NCBI RefSeq assembly: GCF_004328075.1
Contig: NZ_SJFN01000012.1
Location: 1 to 37,882 of the forward strand
Length of the DNA stretch: 37,882 nucleotides
Direction: 5' to 3'
DNA from: Siculibacillus lacustris
Lineage (GTDB): Bacteria; Pseudomonadota; Alphaproteobacteria; Rhizobiales; Ancalomicrobiaceae
Shown here: piece by piece, positions 19,831-27,758 of the stretch
Numbering within the stretch: the stretch's first letter is position 1
How the letters are laid out: each line of letters starts with the position of its first letter
Made by a program: the position numbers and the translations under genes
The notes under the pieces: generated by a model
Seen by the model: only the letters and a program-made list of their open reading frames with translations
Database searches by the model: none
What the model was told of the DNA's origin: nothing

Positions 19831-20649
19831 ATGACCCAGTCTCTCCCATCCGCGACGCCCGTTCCCCCACGTCTCGTGGTCTTCGACAGCGGCATCGGCG
19901 GATTGTCGGTGGCGCGCGAGATCCGCGCCGCGCGGCCCGATGCCGAGATCGTCTATGTCGCCGACGATGCCGGCTTTCCCTATGGCGAGCGGGCGCCGGC
20001 CGAGCTCGCCGCGCGGATCGTCGACCTCGCCGGGCGGCTGATCGCCGATCATCGCCCCGACCTGTTCGTGATCGCCTGCAACACCGCTTCGACCCTGGTG
20101 CTGCCGCCCCTGCGCCGGGCCTACGACGTCGCCTTCGTCGGCACGGTGCCGGCGATCAAACCGGCGGCGGCGTCGACCCGCTCCGGGCTGATCTCGATCC
20201 TGGCGACCCCGGGCACGGTGCGGCGCGACTATACCCGGGCGCTGATCGACACCTATGCCAGCCATCTCGAGGTGACGCTGGTCGGTTCGACGCGGCTCGC
20301 GGCGCTGGCCGAGGCGGAACTGGCCGGCGAGCCGGTCGACGCGGCGACGGTGGCCGCCGAGATCGATCCGTGCTTTCGCGCGCGCGACGGCCGGCGGACC
20401 GACCGGGTGGTGCTGGCCTGCACCCATTATCCGTTCCTGATCGAGCATTTCCGCCGGACCGCACCCTGGCCGGTGGAGTGGATCGACCCGGCGCCGGCGA
20501 TCGCCCGGCGGGTGACCAGCCTGATCGGGCCGGCGGTGTCGGGAGCTGCCGCCGGCGGCGGGCGGGCGCTGTTCACGTCGGGGCGGAGCCCGGGGGCGGC
20601 GCTCGCCGCCGTTCTGGCCACCCTGGGGCTGATCTGCGCGCCGGGGTGA
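19831..20649 (+). CDS. murI: Glutamate racemase
   Basis: The 272-residue enzyme has the N-terminal [17 protein letters not shown] and the two catalytic Cys motifs ACNTAS (Cys83) and ACTHYP (Cys197). These deprotonate and reprotonate L-glutamate to give D-glutamate for peptidoglycan. Asp19 and Ser20 in FDSG and the DDAGFPYGE loop are also present. ATG 19831 is chosen because the family similarity begins shortly after it. The 38 codons upstream in frame, from 19717, are Gly/Arg-rich and have no support. The gene follows trmJ by 240 bases, with a CtrA-like site in the gap. The strong rpsD promoter begins ten bases after its stop. Confidence 0.95.
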   Translation: MTQSLPSATPVPPRLVVFDSGIGGLSVAREIRAARPDAEIVYVADDAGFPYGERAPAELAARIVDLAGRLIADHRPDLFVIACNTASTLVLPPLRRAYDVAFVGTVPAIKPAAASTRSGLISILATPGTVRRDYTRALIDTYASHLEVTLVGSTRLAALAEAELAGEPVDAATVAAEIDPCFRARDGRRTDRVVLACTHYPFLIEHFRRTAPWPVEWIDPAPAIARRVTSLIGPAVSGAAAGGGRALFTSGRSPGAALAAVLATLGLICAPG

Positions 20650-20659
20650 GCCGTCGGCG

Positions 20660-20688
20660 TTGACATCGGATCCTTCGCCGCCTATAGC
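20660..20688 (+). promoter_or_regulatory. Strong sigma-70-type promoter of rpsD
   Basis: TTGACA (20660-20665) and TATAGC (20683-20688) are separated by exactly 17 bases. This is the best promoter match in the window. The predicted start falls near 20695, giving a leader of about 170 bases before rpsD. A strong promoter suits a ribosomal protein gene. Confidence 0.7.
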
Positions 20689-20695
20689 CGAGCAG

Positions 20696-20721
20696 CTTCG
20701 CGGGCCGTTCGGTCCGCGAAG
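20696..20721 (+). promoter_or_regulatory. 5'-terminal hairpin in the rpsD leader
   Basis: The arms CTTCGCGG and CCGCGAAG are perfect complements, extended inward by G-T and two C-G pairs to about 11 bp closing a GTTC loop. The predicted transcription start (about 20695) falls at its edge, so the rpsD mRNA would begin with this stem. It may protect the mRNA from 5' decay, act as a regulatory structure, or end the upstream murI transcript. The downstream bases (TCATTTCAC) are only weakly T-rich. Confidence 0.5.
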
Positions 20722-20865
20722 TCATTTCACGTGCACCCGTGATCACCCTCGAACGCTCGAGACCCGGTGATCTGTCGGCGCCGATCGGCGCAGAGGAGGG
20801 CGCGCTCGCCAGACCGAGCGGGCGGGGACAGTCCCCGATCCCGCGCCCAACCAGACGAGACCGCG

Positions 20866-21483
20866 ATGTCGAAGCGTCATTCCGCAAAGTTCAAGATCGA
20901 TCGCCGCATGGGCCAGAATCTCTGGGGCCGCGGCAAGTCCCCGGTGACCAAGCGCGAGTACGGTCCGGGTCAGCACGGCCAGCGCCGCAAGGGCAAGCTG
21001 TCCGACTTCGGCGTCCAGCTGAAGGCCAAGCAGAAGCTCAAGGGCTACTACGGCAACATCTCCGAGAAGCAGTTCAAGCGCACCTATCAGGAAGCGCTGC
21101 GGCTCAAGGGCGACTCGTCGGAGAACCTGATCGGCCTGCTCGAGCGTCGTCTCGACGCGGTGGTCTACCGCGCCAAGTTCGTGCCGACGGTGTTCGCGGC
21201 GCGCCAGTTCATCAGCCATGGCCACGTCAAGGTCAACGGCCGCCGGGTGAACGTCGCCTCCTACCGCGTCAAGCTCGAGGACGTGATCGAGGTCAAGGAC
21301 GCCTCCAAGCAGCTGGCGATCGTGCTCGAAGCCGTGCAGTCGGGCGAACGCGACGTGCCGGACTACATCGAGGTCGATCACTCCAAGATGATCGCCAAGT
21401 TCCAGCGCATCCCGACCCTGTCGGACGTGCCCTATCCGGTCCAGATGGAACCGAACCTGGTCGTCGAATTCTATTCGCGCTGA
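20866..21483 (+). CDS. rpsD: 30S ribosomal protein S4
   Basis: The 205-residue protein is of normal length for the alphaproteobacterial S4 that lacks the zinc-binding Cys cluster. It begins [20 protein letters not shown] and has [20 protein letters not shown]. The S4 RNA-binding domain ([38 protein letters not shown]) is at about residues 93-130. S4 nucleates assembly of the 30S 5' domain by binding 16S rRNA. ATG 20866 starts the conserved sequence. The upstream codons in frame have no similarity. The gene has its own promoter (20660), a structured leader and its own terminator (21511), so it is a single-gene unit. Confidence 0.98.
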   Translation: MSKRHSAKFKIDRRMGQNLWGRGKSPVTKREYGPGQHGQRRKGKLSDFGVQLKAKQKLKGYYGNISEKQFKRTYQEALRLKGDSSENLIGLLERRLDAVVYRAKFVPTVFAARQFISHGHVKVNGRRVNVASYRVKLEDVIEVKDASKQLAIVLEAVQSGERDVPDYIEVDHSKMIAKFQRIPTLSDVPYPVQMEPNLVVEFYSR

Positions 21484-21510
21484 GCCGCCGAGCGGTTCGC
21501 CCCACAGACG

Positions 21511-21544
21511 AAAGGCCGCCGATCATCCGATCGGCGGCCTTTTT
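21511..21544 (+). terminator. Intrinsic terminator of rpsD
   Basis: The arms AGGCCGCCGATC and GATCGGCGGCCT pair perfectly around ATCC, and the stem can extend by two A-T pairs. It is followed by TTTTTC and starts about 30 bases after the rpsD stop. This is the clearest rho-independent terminator in the window. The AAA before the stem could let it also work toward the convergent small gene. Confidence 0.92.
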
Positions 21545-21607
21545 CATGGGTGGGTCACGGTTTGCGACCGAAGGGGCGGGCGGCCGGGAAACGGTCGCCG
21601 AAAGGGC

Positions 21608-21835
21608 TCAGGCCGCCGGCGAAGCGCAGCGGCAAGGGGTCGGCCGAGCGGCCAGACGCGACGCGTGGCCACGCAGGAAGTGCTCGACGTTGTCACGGTG
21701 GAGGGAATCGCGACGGAACACGAGTTCCATCATCGGGTCGGCGAGAATCTCGGACAGGCTCGGTTCGAGACAGGGATCGGTCCAATCGCGCAGGTCGGGC
21801 CCGCTGTCGGGGTGGCGGCGGATGTCGTAGGTCAT
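21608..21835 (-). CDS. Small protein of unknown function
   Basis: This is a 75-residue frame starting at ATG 21835, with a full AGGAGG (21848-21843) seven bases upstream, the best ribosome site in the window. The central part, LSEILADPMMELVFRRDSLH followed by RDNVEHFLRGHASRL, looks like an amphipathic helical protein and is less Arg/Ala-biased than shadow frames. No signal peptide or membrane span is seen. I do not recognise the family. It is convergent with rpsD and separated from it by the rpsD terminator. Upstream lies the palindrome cluster at 21965-21995, which could control it or the divergent Fur-family gene. Confidence 0.65.
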   Translation of the reverse strand: MTYDIRRHPDSGPDLRDWTDPCLEPSLSEILADPMMELVFRRDSLHRDNVEHFLRGHASRLAARPTPCRCASPAA

Positions 21836-21964
21836 CGTCGGTCCTCCTTTCCCGCCCCCTCATCGGGGACGTCGTGTCGTCCGGCGCCGGTCGAAGGATT
21901 TCGAGGCGGCGCCGACGCGTGAGATGGCCATCCTAGCGGAACGGCCGAACAATAGGCGAAGGCC

Positions 21965-21995
21965 GTGTCATTCGTGTGAATGACGTTCATGACAC
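21965..21995. promoter_or_regulatory. Overlapping palindromes (GTGTCAT...ATGACAC)
   Basis: The outer arms GTGTCAT (21965-21971) and ATGACAC (21989-21995) are perfect complements 17 bases apart. Inside lie TCATTC-GTGT-GAATGA (21968-21983) and ATGA-CGT-TCAT (21980-21990). Four TCAT/ATGA half-sites in 31 bases suggest a multi-site operator. The AT content is higher than in the surroundings. Which protein binds is unknown. It is about 130 bases before the small gene and 360 bases before the Fur-family gene. Confidence 0.5.
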
Positions 21996-22284
21996 CGTGA
22001 AGGAAGCATGAACGGCCACGTCGAAGTCGGGGACCATTCGGTGCCCGCTGTCGACGCCCCTACAGTCGGGGGGCGACGTGGCGGAAATGAGTCCATTTCC
22101 TCGATTGCCCGATCTTCGTGCATCGCGTCGGATCGCGCCAGGCACGTCGCCGTGATCCGACCCGTGATCCGGGAAAATTCGTATCGGCGACGGCCTCGGT
22201 CGCGCAAAAGGCGGGCGGCGCCCGGCCGGGCGGACGTCGCCACCGCGGTTTTCCTCGGACGCGCGAACTCGTCGATCAGGTCGG

Positions 22285-22313
22285 TTCAACTGGACCGTCA
22301 CATGCTCTAGACT
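22285..22313 (+). promoter_or_regulatory. Possible promoter of the Fur-family gene
   Basis: TTCAAC (22285-22290) and TAGACT (22308-22313) are separated by 17 bases. The -10 would lie 38 bases before the start codon. Both boxes depart from consensus, so this is a moderate candidate only. Confidence 0.4.
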
Positions 22314-22351
22314 GGGGCGAGGCGGCTCCCCCGAGCCGACACGAGGAACGC

Positions 22352-22813
22352 ATGGCCCGGAGCCGCACCGATACCGACGAAGTCGTCCTGACCCTGCTGA
22401 AGGGCGCGCCGACGCCGATGAGCGCCTATCAGGTGCTCGACCGGCTGCGGCCGGAAGGGATCCAGTCGCCGCCGATCGTCTACCGGGCGCTCGAGCGCCT
22501 GGAGAAGGCCGGGCAGATCCATCGCCTGGAAGGGCTCAACGCCTATTTCGCCTGCTGCGGGCGCGACCATCATACGGTCGGCACGGTGTTCGCCGTGTGC
22601 ACCGGCTGCCGGCGGGTCGAGGAATGGTCCTGCGAGGGCATCGACGATCTGCTCGGCGGGGCGGCGGCCAAGGCCGGCTTCGCACCGGTGGGGCGCATCG
22701 TCGAGGTGCGTGGCCTCTGTGCGATCTGCCGCGGCGCGGCGCGGCCGGAAGACGCCCATGGGCTCACCGCCCATGGGCCGGGCTGCGAATGCGGCCACGG
22801 TTCCGAGGGCTGA
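22352..22813 (+). CDS. Fur-family metalloregulator, probably Zur (zinc)
   Basis: The 153-residue protein has a winged-helix N-terminal domain. Its recognition region, MSAYQVLDRLRPEGIQSPPI then VYRALERLEKAGQIHRLEGL, is much closer to Zur than to Fur. The regulatory domain has RDHHTVGTVF, then CTGC and CAIC, two Cys-x2-Cys pairs expected to hold the structural zinc. The C-terminal tail (HGLTAHGPGCECGHGSEG) is rich in His and Cys. Proteins of this type repress zinc-uptake genes when zinc is bound. ATG 22352 follows GAGGA. The frame is open upstream but without similarity. No zinc transporter genes are adjacent, and the next gene is a convergent symporter. Zur is the best guess; Fur, Irr or PerR types are less likely. 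Confidence 0.85.
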   Translation: MARSRTDTDEVVLTLLKGAPTPMSAYQVLDRLRPEGIQSPPIVYRALERLEKAGQIHRLEGLNAYFACCGRDHHTVGTVFAVCTGCRRVEEWSCEGIDDLLGGAAAKAGFAPVGRIVEVRGLCAICRGAARPEDAHGLTAHGPGCECGHGSEG

Positions 22814-22847
22814 GGCGCGCCGGCGGGTATCGGGCGGGGGGGGCGAA

Positions 22848-22875
22848 GCGCCCGCGACCCGGAGGCCGCGGGCGC
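22848..22875. terminator. Inverted repeat between convergent genes
   Basis: The nine-base arms GCGCCCGCG and CGCGGGCGC enclose a ten-base loop between the Fur-family stop and the stop of the convergent symporter. There is no T-run on either side. It is placed to act as a shared terminator, but the structure alone is weak evidence in such GC-rich DNA. Confidence 0.4.
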
Positions 22876-22881
22876 GCAAGC

Positions 22882-24216
22882 TCAGGCCTTGCGATCGATC
22901 AGATCGGCGTCGATCAGCGAGGTCTTCTTGGTGTCGGGCATCAGGAAGTAGACGATCAGCGAGCAGCCGGCGACGGCGCTGGCGTACCAGAAGAAGCCCG
23001 ATTCCATCCCGGCGTTCTTGAACCACAGCGCGACGTATTCGGCCGAGCCGCCGAAGATCGACACGGTCAGCGCATAGGGCACGCCGACGCCGGTGGCGCG
23101 GATCGAGGCCGGGAATAGCTCGGCCTTCACCACGGCGTTGATCGAGGTGTAGCAACTGAGGATCGCCCAGGCGACGGCGATCAGCAGGAAGGCGGTCAAG
23201 GGGCTCTTGGCCTGCTGGATGCCGGTGAGCAACGGCACGGTGCACAGCGTCGAGAGCACGCCGAAGGCGAGCAGCAGCGGCCGCCGGCCGATCTTGTCGG
23301 AGATCGCCCCGTAGATCGGCTGCAGGATCAGCGCGAACAGCAGCACGCCGGCGGTGACCAGGGTGCTCTGGACGTAGGTCAGGCCGGTCGACAGCTTCAG
23401 GAACTTCTGGATGTAGGTGGTGTAGGTGTTGAATGCCAAGGTGCCGCCGGCAGTCAACCCGATGACGATCAGCACGGCGCGTGGATGCTCGAACAGGGCG
23501 GCCAGCGTCGACTTGCGTTCGCCCTCGGTATGGGAGGCGCGTTTGAAGTGCTCGGTCTCCGGCAGGCTGCGCCGCATCCACAGGGTCACCAGGGCGAGCA
23601 GCGCGCCGATCAGGAACGGGATGCGCCAGCCCCAGGCCTTCAACTGATCGGGCGTCAGGATCAGGTTCTGGAGGAGCAGGAGGACGATCAGCGCGACCAG
23701 CTGGCCGCCGATCAGCGTCACGTATTGGAAGCTCGAATAGAAGCCGCGGTGTTTTGCGGTGGCCATTTCCGACAGGTAGGTGGCCGAGGAGCCGTATTCG
23801 CCGCCGAGGCTGAGGCCCTGCAGTAGCCGGGCGAGGAGGAGGAGGGCGGGGGCGGCGACGCCGATGGTCTGGAAGGTCGGGGTCACCGCGATCATCAGCG
23901 AGCCGAAGCACATCAGGAACACCGACAGCATCAGCGCGGTGCGGCGGCCGCGGCGATCGCCGATGTGGCCGAACAGCAGGCCGCCGATCGGTCGCATGAA
24001 GAAGCCGAGGGCGAAGACCCCGGCCGACGACAGCATCTGGGCGACCGGATCCTTGTTCGGGAAGAACGAGTCGGCGAAGTACAGCGCGAAGGACGCATAG
24101 GCGTAGAAGTCGTACCACTCGACCAGATTGCCGGCCGACCCGATCAGGATCGCCTTGATGCGGCGCATCGTGTCGTAGAAGCCCTCTTCGGGCACCGTGT
24201 CTGCGATCTGGGTCAT
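22882..24216 (-). CDS. MFS metabolite:proton symporter, KgtP-like
   Basis: The 444-residue protein has about 12 membrane segments. The metabolite:H+ symporter signatures are NLVEWYDFYAYASFALYFA near the N-terminus, then GFFMRPIGGLLFGHIGDRRGR between segments 2 and 3 and LLQGLSLGGEYGSSATYLSE. This subfamily moves organic acids such as 2-oxoglutarate, citrate or shikimate, or compatible solutes, with protons across the inner membrane. 2-Oxoglutarate is the best guess from the overall resemblance to KgtP, but the substrate cannot be read from the sequence. The short C-terminus lacks the coiled coil seen in ProP. ATG 24216 begins MTQIADTVPEEGFYDTM. The gene is alone, convergent with the Fur-family gene, with a 366-base upstream gap. 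Confidence 0.9.
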   Translation of the reverse strand: MTQIADTVPEEGFYDTMRRIKAILIGSAGNLVEWYDFYAYASFALYFADSFFPNKDPVAQMLSSAGVFALGFFMRPIGGLLFGHIGDRRGRRTALMLSVFLMCFGSLMIAVTPTFQTIGVAAPALLLLARLLQGLSLGGEYGSSATYLSEMATAKHRGFYSSFQYVTLIGGQLVALIVLLLLQNLILTPDQLKAWGWRIPFLIGALLALVTLWMRRSLPETEHFKRASHTEGERKSTLAALFEHPRAVLIVIGLTAGGTLAFNTYTTYIQKFLKLSTGLTYVQSTLVTAGVLLFALILQPIYGAISDKIGRRPLLLAFGVLSTLCTVPLLTGIQQAKSPLTAFLLIAVAWAILSCYTSINAVVKAELFPASIRATGVGVPYALTVSIFGGSAEYVALWFKNAGMESGFFWYASAVAGCSLIVYFLMPDTKKTSLIDADLIDRKA

Positions 24217-24582
24217 GCGGGTCCTCGCGCTGTCGAAGGTCGGCGGTCCGCCGACCCGGCAGCTGGCGCGGCGTCAGGTCGGATGGCCGAGACTAGGCCG
24301 GTCGAGCACTTCGGCGTGAGTGACATTTCAACGCGGCAACCTCAGACTTTCGTCTCGGGTGCGCGGGAAAGATGCAGAAATCTTCCGGTTTTATCGATTC
24401 GTCGAGAACAAAGTCGTCGGTTGGTCGCAGGGCGCGCCGCGCATTTGGCTCGGCGGCGACGGTGCTGCGGCGATTCGGTACGGACGAAACGGACCGATGC
24501 GAAAACCGGCCCCGAACGCGAACGACCGGCCGGAGCCTGGGCTCCGACCGGTCGTCGATGATGCTTTCGCGTGGGGTCGTGC
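24217..24582. other. 366-base gap between grxD and the symporter gene
   Basis: The gap lies between the stop of grxD and the start of the symporter gene (both minus strand). The stretch 24310-24430 is visibly less GC-rich than the surroundings and probably holds the symporter promoter, though I cannot point to clear boxes. The side next to grxD carries the terminator hairpin at 24523-24554. No credible gene or RNA is seen. Confidence 0.5.
24523..24554 (-). terminator. Probable terminator of the grxD end of the operon
   Basis: Fourteen-base arms, with one mismatch, enclose CTGG on the plus strand (24523-24536 and 24541-24554). The hairpin starts 28 bases after the grxD stop. On the minus strand it is followed by TTCGCGTTCGGGG, a weak T-containing tail. 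It should end the minus-strand purine-bolA-grxD transcript. Confidence 0.6.
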
Positions 24583-24918
24583 TCAGGCCTTGGCGGTCAC
24601 CGGCACGCCCTTGTCGGCGAGCAGGGTCTGCAACTCGCCGGCCTGGAACATCTCGCGGGTGATGTCGGCGCCGCCGACGAACTCGCCCTTGACGTAGAGC
24701 TGGGGGAAGGTCGGCCAGTTGGAATAATCCTTGAGGCCGGCGCGCAGGGCGTCCGACTCGAGGATGTTCACGCCCTTGAACGGCACGCCGAGGTGGCTGA
24801 GGATCTGGACGACCTGCCCGGAAAAGCCGCACTGCGGCATCTTCGGGGTGCCCTTCATGAAGAGCACGACGTCGGCGGACTGCACTTCGGCGTCGATGGT
24901 GGACTTGATGTCGGACAT
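24583..24918 (-). CDS. grxD: Monothiol glutaredoxin, Grx4/GrxD type
   Basis: The 111-residue protein has the monothiol active site CGFS (Cys30-Ser33) preceded by LFMKGTPKMPQ. It also has the glutathione-binding segments WPTFPQLYVKGEFVGGADI and the C-terminal helix typical of the family. Proteins of this type bind a [2Fe-2S] cluster shared with glutathione and pass it to target proteins. They form heterodimers with BolA-family proteins. The bolA-type gene lies directly upstream (50 bases apart), so the pair is probably co-transcribed. The start ATG 24918 is preceded by AAAGGAAAC. Nothing is missing. Confidence 0.96.
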   Translation of the reverse strand: MSDIKSTIDAEVQSADVVLFMKGTPKMPQCGFSGQVVQILSHLGVPFKGVNILESDALRAGLKDYSNWPTFPQLYVKGEFVGGADITREMFQAGELQTLLADKGVPVTAKA

Positions 24919-24968
24919 CGCAGTTTCCTTTCAGCGGCGGGGTCAAGGCCCGCGGTGGGAGGGTCGTG

Positions 24969-25202
24969 TCAGGCGGGCGCGCGGGTGGTCAGCGACAAGG
25001 CGTGGAGCGGGCCGGCGAAGGCCTCCTTGAGCGCGGCATTGACCAGTTGATGCTGTTGGACCCGCGACTTGCCGGCGAAGACCGGGGCGATGATCTCGGC
25101 CGCCCAGTGATCGCCGTCGCCGACGAGGTCGGTGATGGTGACGGTGGCATCGGGAAAGGCGTCGGTGATGAGCTTCCGGACTTCAGCGGCGGTCATCGCC
25201 AT
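24969..25202 (-). CDS. bolA: BolA-family protein
   Basis: The 77-residue protein has the BolA fold pattern: VRKLITDAFPDATVTITDL, then HWAAEIIAPVFAGKSRVQQH and QLVNAALKEAF. The helix-turn-like motif RVQQHQLVN and its conserved His are the usual Fe-S ligand side. The short length and the HWxAEI pattern are closer to the IbaG/BolA3-like branch than to classical BolA. BolA proteins pair with monothiol glutaredoxins to handle [2Fe-2S] clusters, which fits the adjacent grxD. ATG 25202 is chosen because AGGAGA lies nine bases upstream. A longer frame to 25238 is Arg-rich. purL is 87 bases upstream. Confidence 0.93.
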   Translation of the reverse strand: MAMTAAEVRKLITDAFPDATVTITDLVGDGDHWAAEIIAPVFAGKSRVQQHQLVNAALKEAFAGPLHALSLTTRAPA

Positions 25203-25227
25203 GGGTGTTCGTCTCCTCGGGTGCCGG

Positions 25228-25252
25228 CTTGCCGACACGGTCTGTCGGCAAG
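25228..25252 (-). terminator. Perfect hairpin between purL and bolA
   Basis: The arms CTTGCCGACA and TGTCGGCAAG (ten bases, extendable by about two pairs) enclose a five-base loop. It lies between the purL stop (25290) and the bolA ribosome site. There is no T-run, so it may be a partial terminator or an RNA-processing site that separates purL expression from bolA-grxD. Confidence 0.5.
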
Positions 25253-25289
25253 TCCACGGGATCTCGGGCGCGACCGTCGCAGAAGCGCC

Positions 25290-27509
25290 TCAGGCGGCGC
25301 TCATCCAGTTCGGCATCCAAGATTCGTGCCGCTGACTTAAGGCGTCGATCGAAACCGTCAAGAGGCCGCCGAGCGTGAGGCTGTCGCCACCGACCGCGCC
25401 GATCGCGGTGGCCGGGACGCCGGCCATCGCCGCATCGACGATCAGGCGCGAGGCGTCTTCCGGCGCCGCGGTGACCACATAGCGCGCCTGGTCCTCGCCG
25501 AACAGGAAGGCATGCAGCGGCACCTCGGTCTCGGGCAGCAGCAGGCGGGCGCCCTTGGCCCCGGCCATGGCCATCTCGGCCACGCCGACCAGCAGGCCGC
25601 CGCTCGACAGATCGTGGGCGGCGGTGACCCGGCCGTCGATCACCGCGGCGCGGACGAAGTCGCCGTGGCGCTTCTCGGCGGCGAGATCGACCGGCGGCGG
25701 GGCGCCCTCTTCGCGGCCGTGGAGCTCGTAGAGATAGGACGACTGGCCGAGCCAGCCGGTGGTGTCGCCGATCAGCACCAGCACGTCGCCGTCGGCGGCG
25801 AGCGCCACGCCGATGGTCCTGGTGACGTCGTCCATCAGGCCGACGGCGCCGATCGCCGGGGTCGGCAGGATCGCCTCGCCGTTGGTCTCGTTGTAGAGCG
25901 AGACGTTGCCGGAGACGATCGGCATGTCGAGGGCGATGCAGGCCTCGCCGACGCCCTTCAGGGCATGGACGAACTGGCCTATGATCTCGGGGCGCTCGGG
26001 ATTGCCGAAGTTGAGGTTGTCGGTGACGGCGATCGGCAGGGCGCCGACCGCGGAGAGGTTGCGCCAGGATTCGGCGATCGCCTGCTTGCCGCCCTCGTAA
26101 GGGTCGGCCTCGACGTAGCGCGGGGTGACGTCGCAGGTGAAGGCGAGACCTTTCGCATGGCCACCATTGGGGCGCTCGACCCGCACCACCGCGGCGTCGC
26201 CGCCGGGGCGCTGCACGGTGTTGCCCTGGATCAGGTGGTCGTACTGTTCCCACACCCAGCGCCGCGACGACTGGTTGGGCGAGCCGACCAGGTCGAGCAG
26301 GGCGCGGCCGTAGTCCTGCGGCGCCGGCACGTCGGCGGCGGCGAGCACCGGCTGGCGCTTCGGCTCGACCCAGGGGCGGTCGTATTCGGGGGCCTGATCG
26401 CCGAGGTCCTTGATCGGCAGATCGGCCATGACCTGCCCATGGTGCTCGACGACGAAGCGCAGGGTGTCGGTGGTTTCGCCGACGATCGCGAAATCGAGGC
26501 CCCATTTGCGGAAGATCGCTTCGGCCTTTTCCTCGAGATGGGGGTGGAGGACCATGAGCATGCGCTCCTGGCTCTCCGACAACATCATCTCATAAGCCGT
26601 CATGCCGGGTTCGCGGGTCGGCACTTTGTCGAGGTTGAGGGTCAGGCCGAGGTTGCCCTTGGCGCCCATCTCGACGGCGCTGCAGGTCAGCCCCGCCGCG
26701 CCCATGTCCTGGATGGCGATGACCGCGCCGGAGGCCATCAGCTCCAGCGAGGCTTCGAGCAGCAGCTTCTCGGCGAAGGGGTCGCCGACCTGGACGGTCG
26801 GGCGCTTCTCGTGGCTGTCGTCGTCGAACTCGGCCGAGGCCATGGTCGCCCCGCCCATGCCGTCGCGGCCGGTCTTGGAGCCGAGATAGACGACCGGCAT
26901 GCCGACGCCCTTGGCTTCGGACAGGAAGATCTCGTCGGTCTTGAGCAGACCGGCGGCGAAGGCGTTGACCAGACAGTTGCCGTTGTAGCGCGGGTGGAAC
27001 TCGACCTCGCCGCCGACGGTCGGCACGCCGAAGGAATTGCCGTAGCCGCCGACGCCGGCGACCACACCGGCGACGATGTGGCGGGTCTTGGGATGGTCGG
27101 GAGCGCCGAAGCGCAGAGCGTTCATCGCGGCGATCGGCCGGGCGCCCATGGTGAAGACGTCGCGCAGGATTCCGCCGACCCCGGTGGTCGCGCCCTGGTA
27201 GGGCTCGATGTAGGAGGGATGGTTGTGGCTCTCCATCTTGAAGACCACCGCCTGGCCGTCGCCGATGTCGACCACGCCGGCGTTTTCGCCGGGGCCGATC
27301 AGCACGCGCGCGCCCTTGGTCGGCAGCTGCTTCAGCCACTTCTTCGAGGATTTGTAGGAACAGTGCTCGTTCCACATCGCCGAGAAGATGCCGAGCTCGG
27401 TCCAGGTCGGCTCGCGGCCGATCAGATCGAGGATCCGTTGGTACTCGTCGGGCTTGAGGCCATGGGCCTTGATCAGCTCGGGGGTGATGGCGATGTCGTT
27501 CTTCAGCAT
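25290..27509 (-). CDS. purL: Phosphoribosylformylglycinamidine synthase subunit PurL
   Basis: The 739-residue protein is the short PurL form that works with PurS and PurQ. It catalyses ATP-dependent conversion of FGAR to FGAM, the fourth step of purine synthesis. The active-site segment [18 protein letters not shown] contains His49. The glycine-rich ATP and Mg-binding regions [16 protein letters not shown] and DVFTMGARP follow, and the second half repeats the AIR-synthase-like fold ([24 protein letters not shown]). ATG 27509 has AAGGAAGG nearby. The frame is open 22 codons further upstream without similarity. PurQ and PurS lie upstream on the same strand, as the complex requires. An inverted palindrome pair fills the 249-base gap to purQ. 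Confidence 0.97.
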   Translation of the reverse strand: MLKNDIAITPELIKAHGLKPDEYQRILDLIGREPTWTELGIFSAMWNEHCSYKSSKKWLKQLPTKGARVLIGPGENAGVVDIGDGQAVVFKMESHNHPSYIEPYQGATTGVGGILRDVFTMGARPIAAMNALRFGAPDHPKTRHIVAGVVAGVGGYGNSFGVPTVGGEVEFHPRYNGNCLVNAFAAGLLKTDEIFLSEAKGVGMPVVYLGSKTGRDGMGGATMASAEFDDDSHEKRPTVQVGDPFAEKLLLEASLELMASGAVIAIQDMGAAGLTCSAVEMGAKGNLGLTLNLDKVPTREPGMTAYEMMLSESQERMLMVLHPHLEEKAEAIFRKWGLDFAIVGETTDTLRFVVEHHGQVMADLPIKDLGDQAPEYDRPWVEPKRQPVLAAADVPAPQDYGRALLDLVGSPNQSSRRWVWEQYDHLIQGNTVQRPGGDAAVVRVERPNGGHAKGLAFTCDVTPRYVEADPYEGGKQAIAESWRNLSAVGALPIAVTDNLNFGNPERPEIIGQFVHALKGVGEACIALDMPIVSGNVSLYNETNGEAILPTPAIGAVGLMDDVTRTIGVALAADGDVLVLIGDTTGWLGQSSYLYELHGREEGAPPPVDLAAEKRHGDFVRAAVIDGRVTAAHDLSSGGLLVGVAEMAMAGAKGARLLLPETEVPLHAFLFGEDQARYVVTAAPEDASRLIVDAAMAGVPATAIGAVGGDSLTLGGLLTVSIDALSQRHESWMPNWMSAA

Positions 27510-27605
27510 CGTTGCCTTCCTTCGCAGGGCCGAAGCCCTCACATCCCACACCGACCGTCGAGCGATCGGGTCCAAGTTCGTTTCTCGATCCGGCGATCCC
27601 GCGGG

Positions 27606-27746
27606 CCCTCCCTTCTCCCCTCGTGGGAGAAGGTGGCGCGAAGCGCCGGATGAGGGGCGGTGCGTCGCCCCTCGGCTCGACGTGCGCGGCGAGGCCCGGA
27701 CCCCTCATCCGCCCTTCGGGCACCTTCTCCCTCGAGGGGAGAAGGG
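27606..27746. repeat. Inverted pair of Rhizobiales-type intergenic palindromes (REPIN-like)
   Basis: Two inverted copies of a roughly 48-base element face each other. The left copy (27610-27657) begins CCCTTCTCCCCTCG and ends GGATGAGGGG. The right copy (27701-27746) begins CCCCTCATCCG and ends GAGGGGAGAAGGG. Each copy contains its own small hairpin: GGCGC-GAA-GCGCC on the left and GCCC-TTC-GGGC on the right. The whole can fold into one long hairpin with a loop of about 43 bases. The element type, with ACCTTCTCCC next to CCCTCATCC, is common in Rhizobiales intergenic DNA. It sits wholly in the purQ-purL gap. No transposase is nearby, so it would have been moved in trans. Confidence 0.85.
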
Positions 27747-27758
27747 ACGCCGCCTCGC

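Larger units (their letters stand above)
21836..22351. other. 516-base intergenic region upstream of two divergent genes
   Basis: The region separates the small protein gene (minus) and the Fur-family gene (plus). It holds the overlapping palindromes at 21965-21995 and a possible promoter at 22285-22313. The frame 22008-22310 has a fair ribosome site (AAGGAAGC), but its 100-residue product is Arg/Ser-rich and unlike a protein, so I do not call it. I see no RNA gene. Confidence 0.55.

Noticed and set aside
22008-22310. 100-codon frame with a fair ribosome site before the Fur-family gene
   Set aside because: The composition is Arg/Ser-rich and irregular with no protein-like pattern, and it overlaps the likely promoter of the next gene.
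25512-27653. Open frame of more than 700 codons on the plus strand opposite purL
   Set aside because: This is shadow of purL, with low-complexity Gly/Val/Asp composition and no family resemblance.
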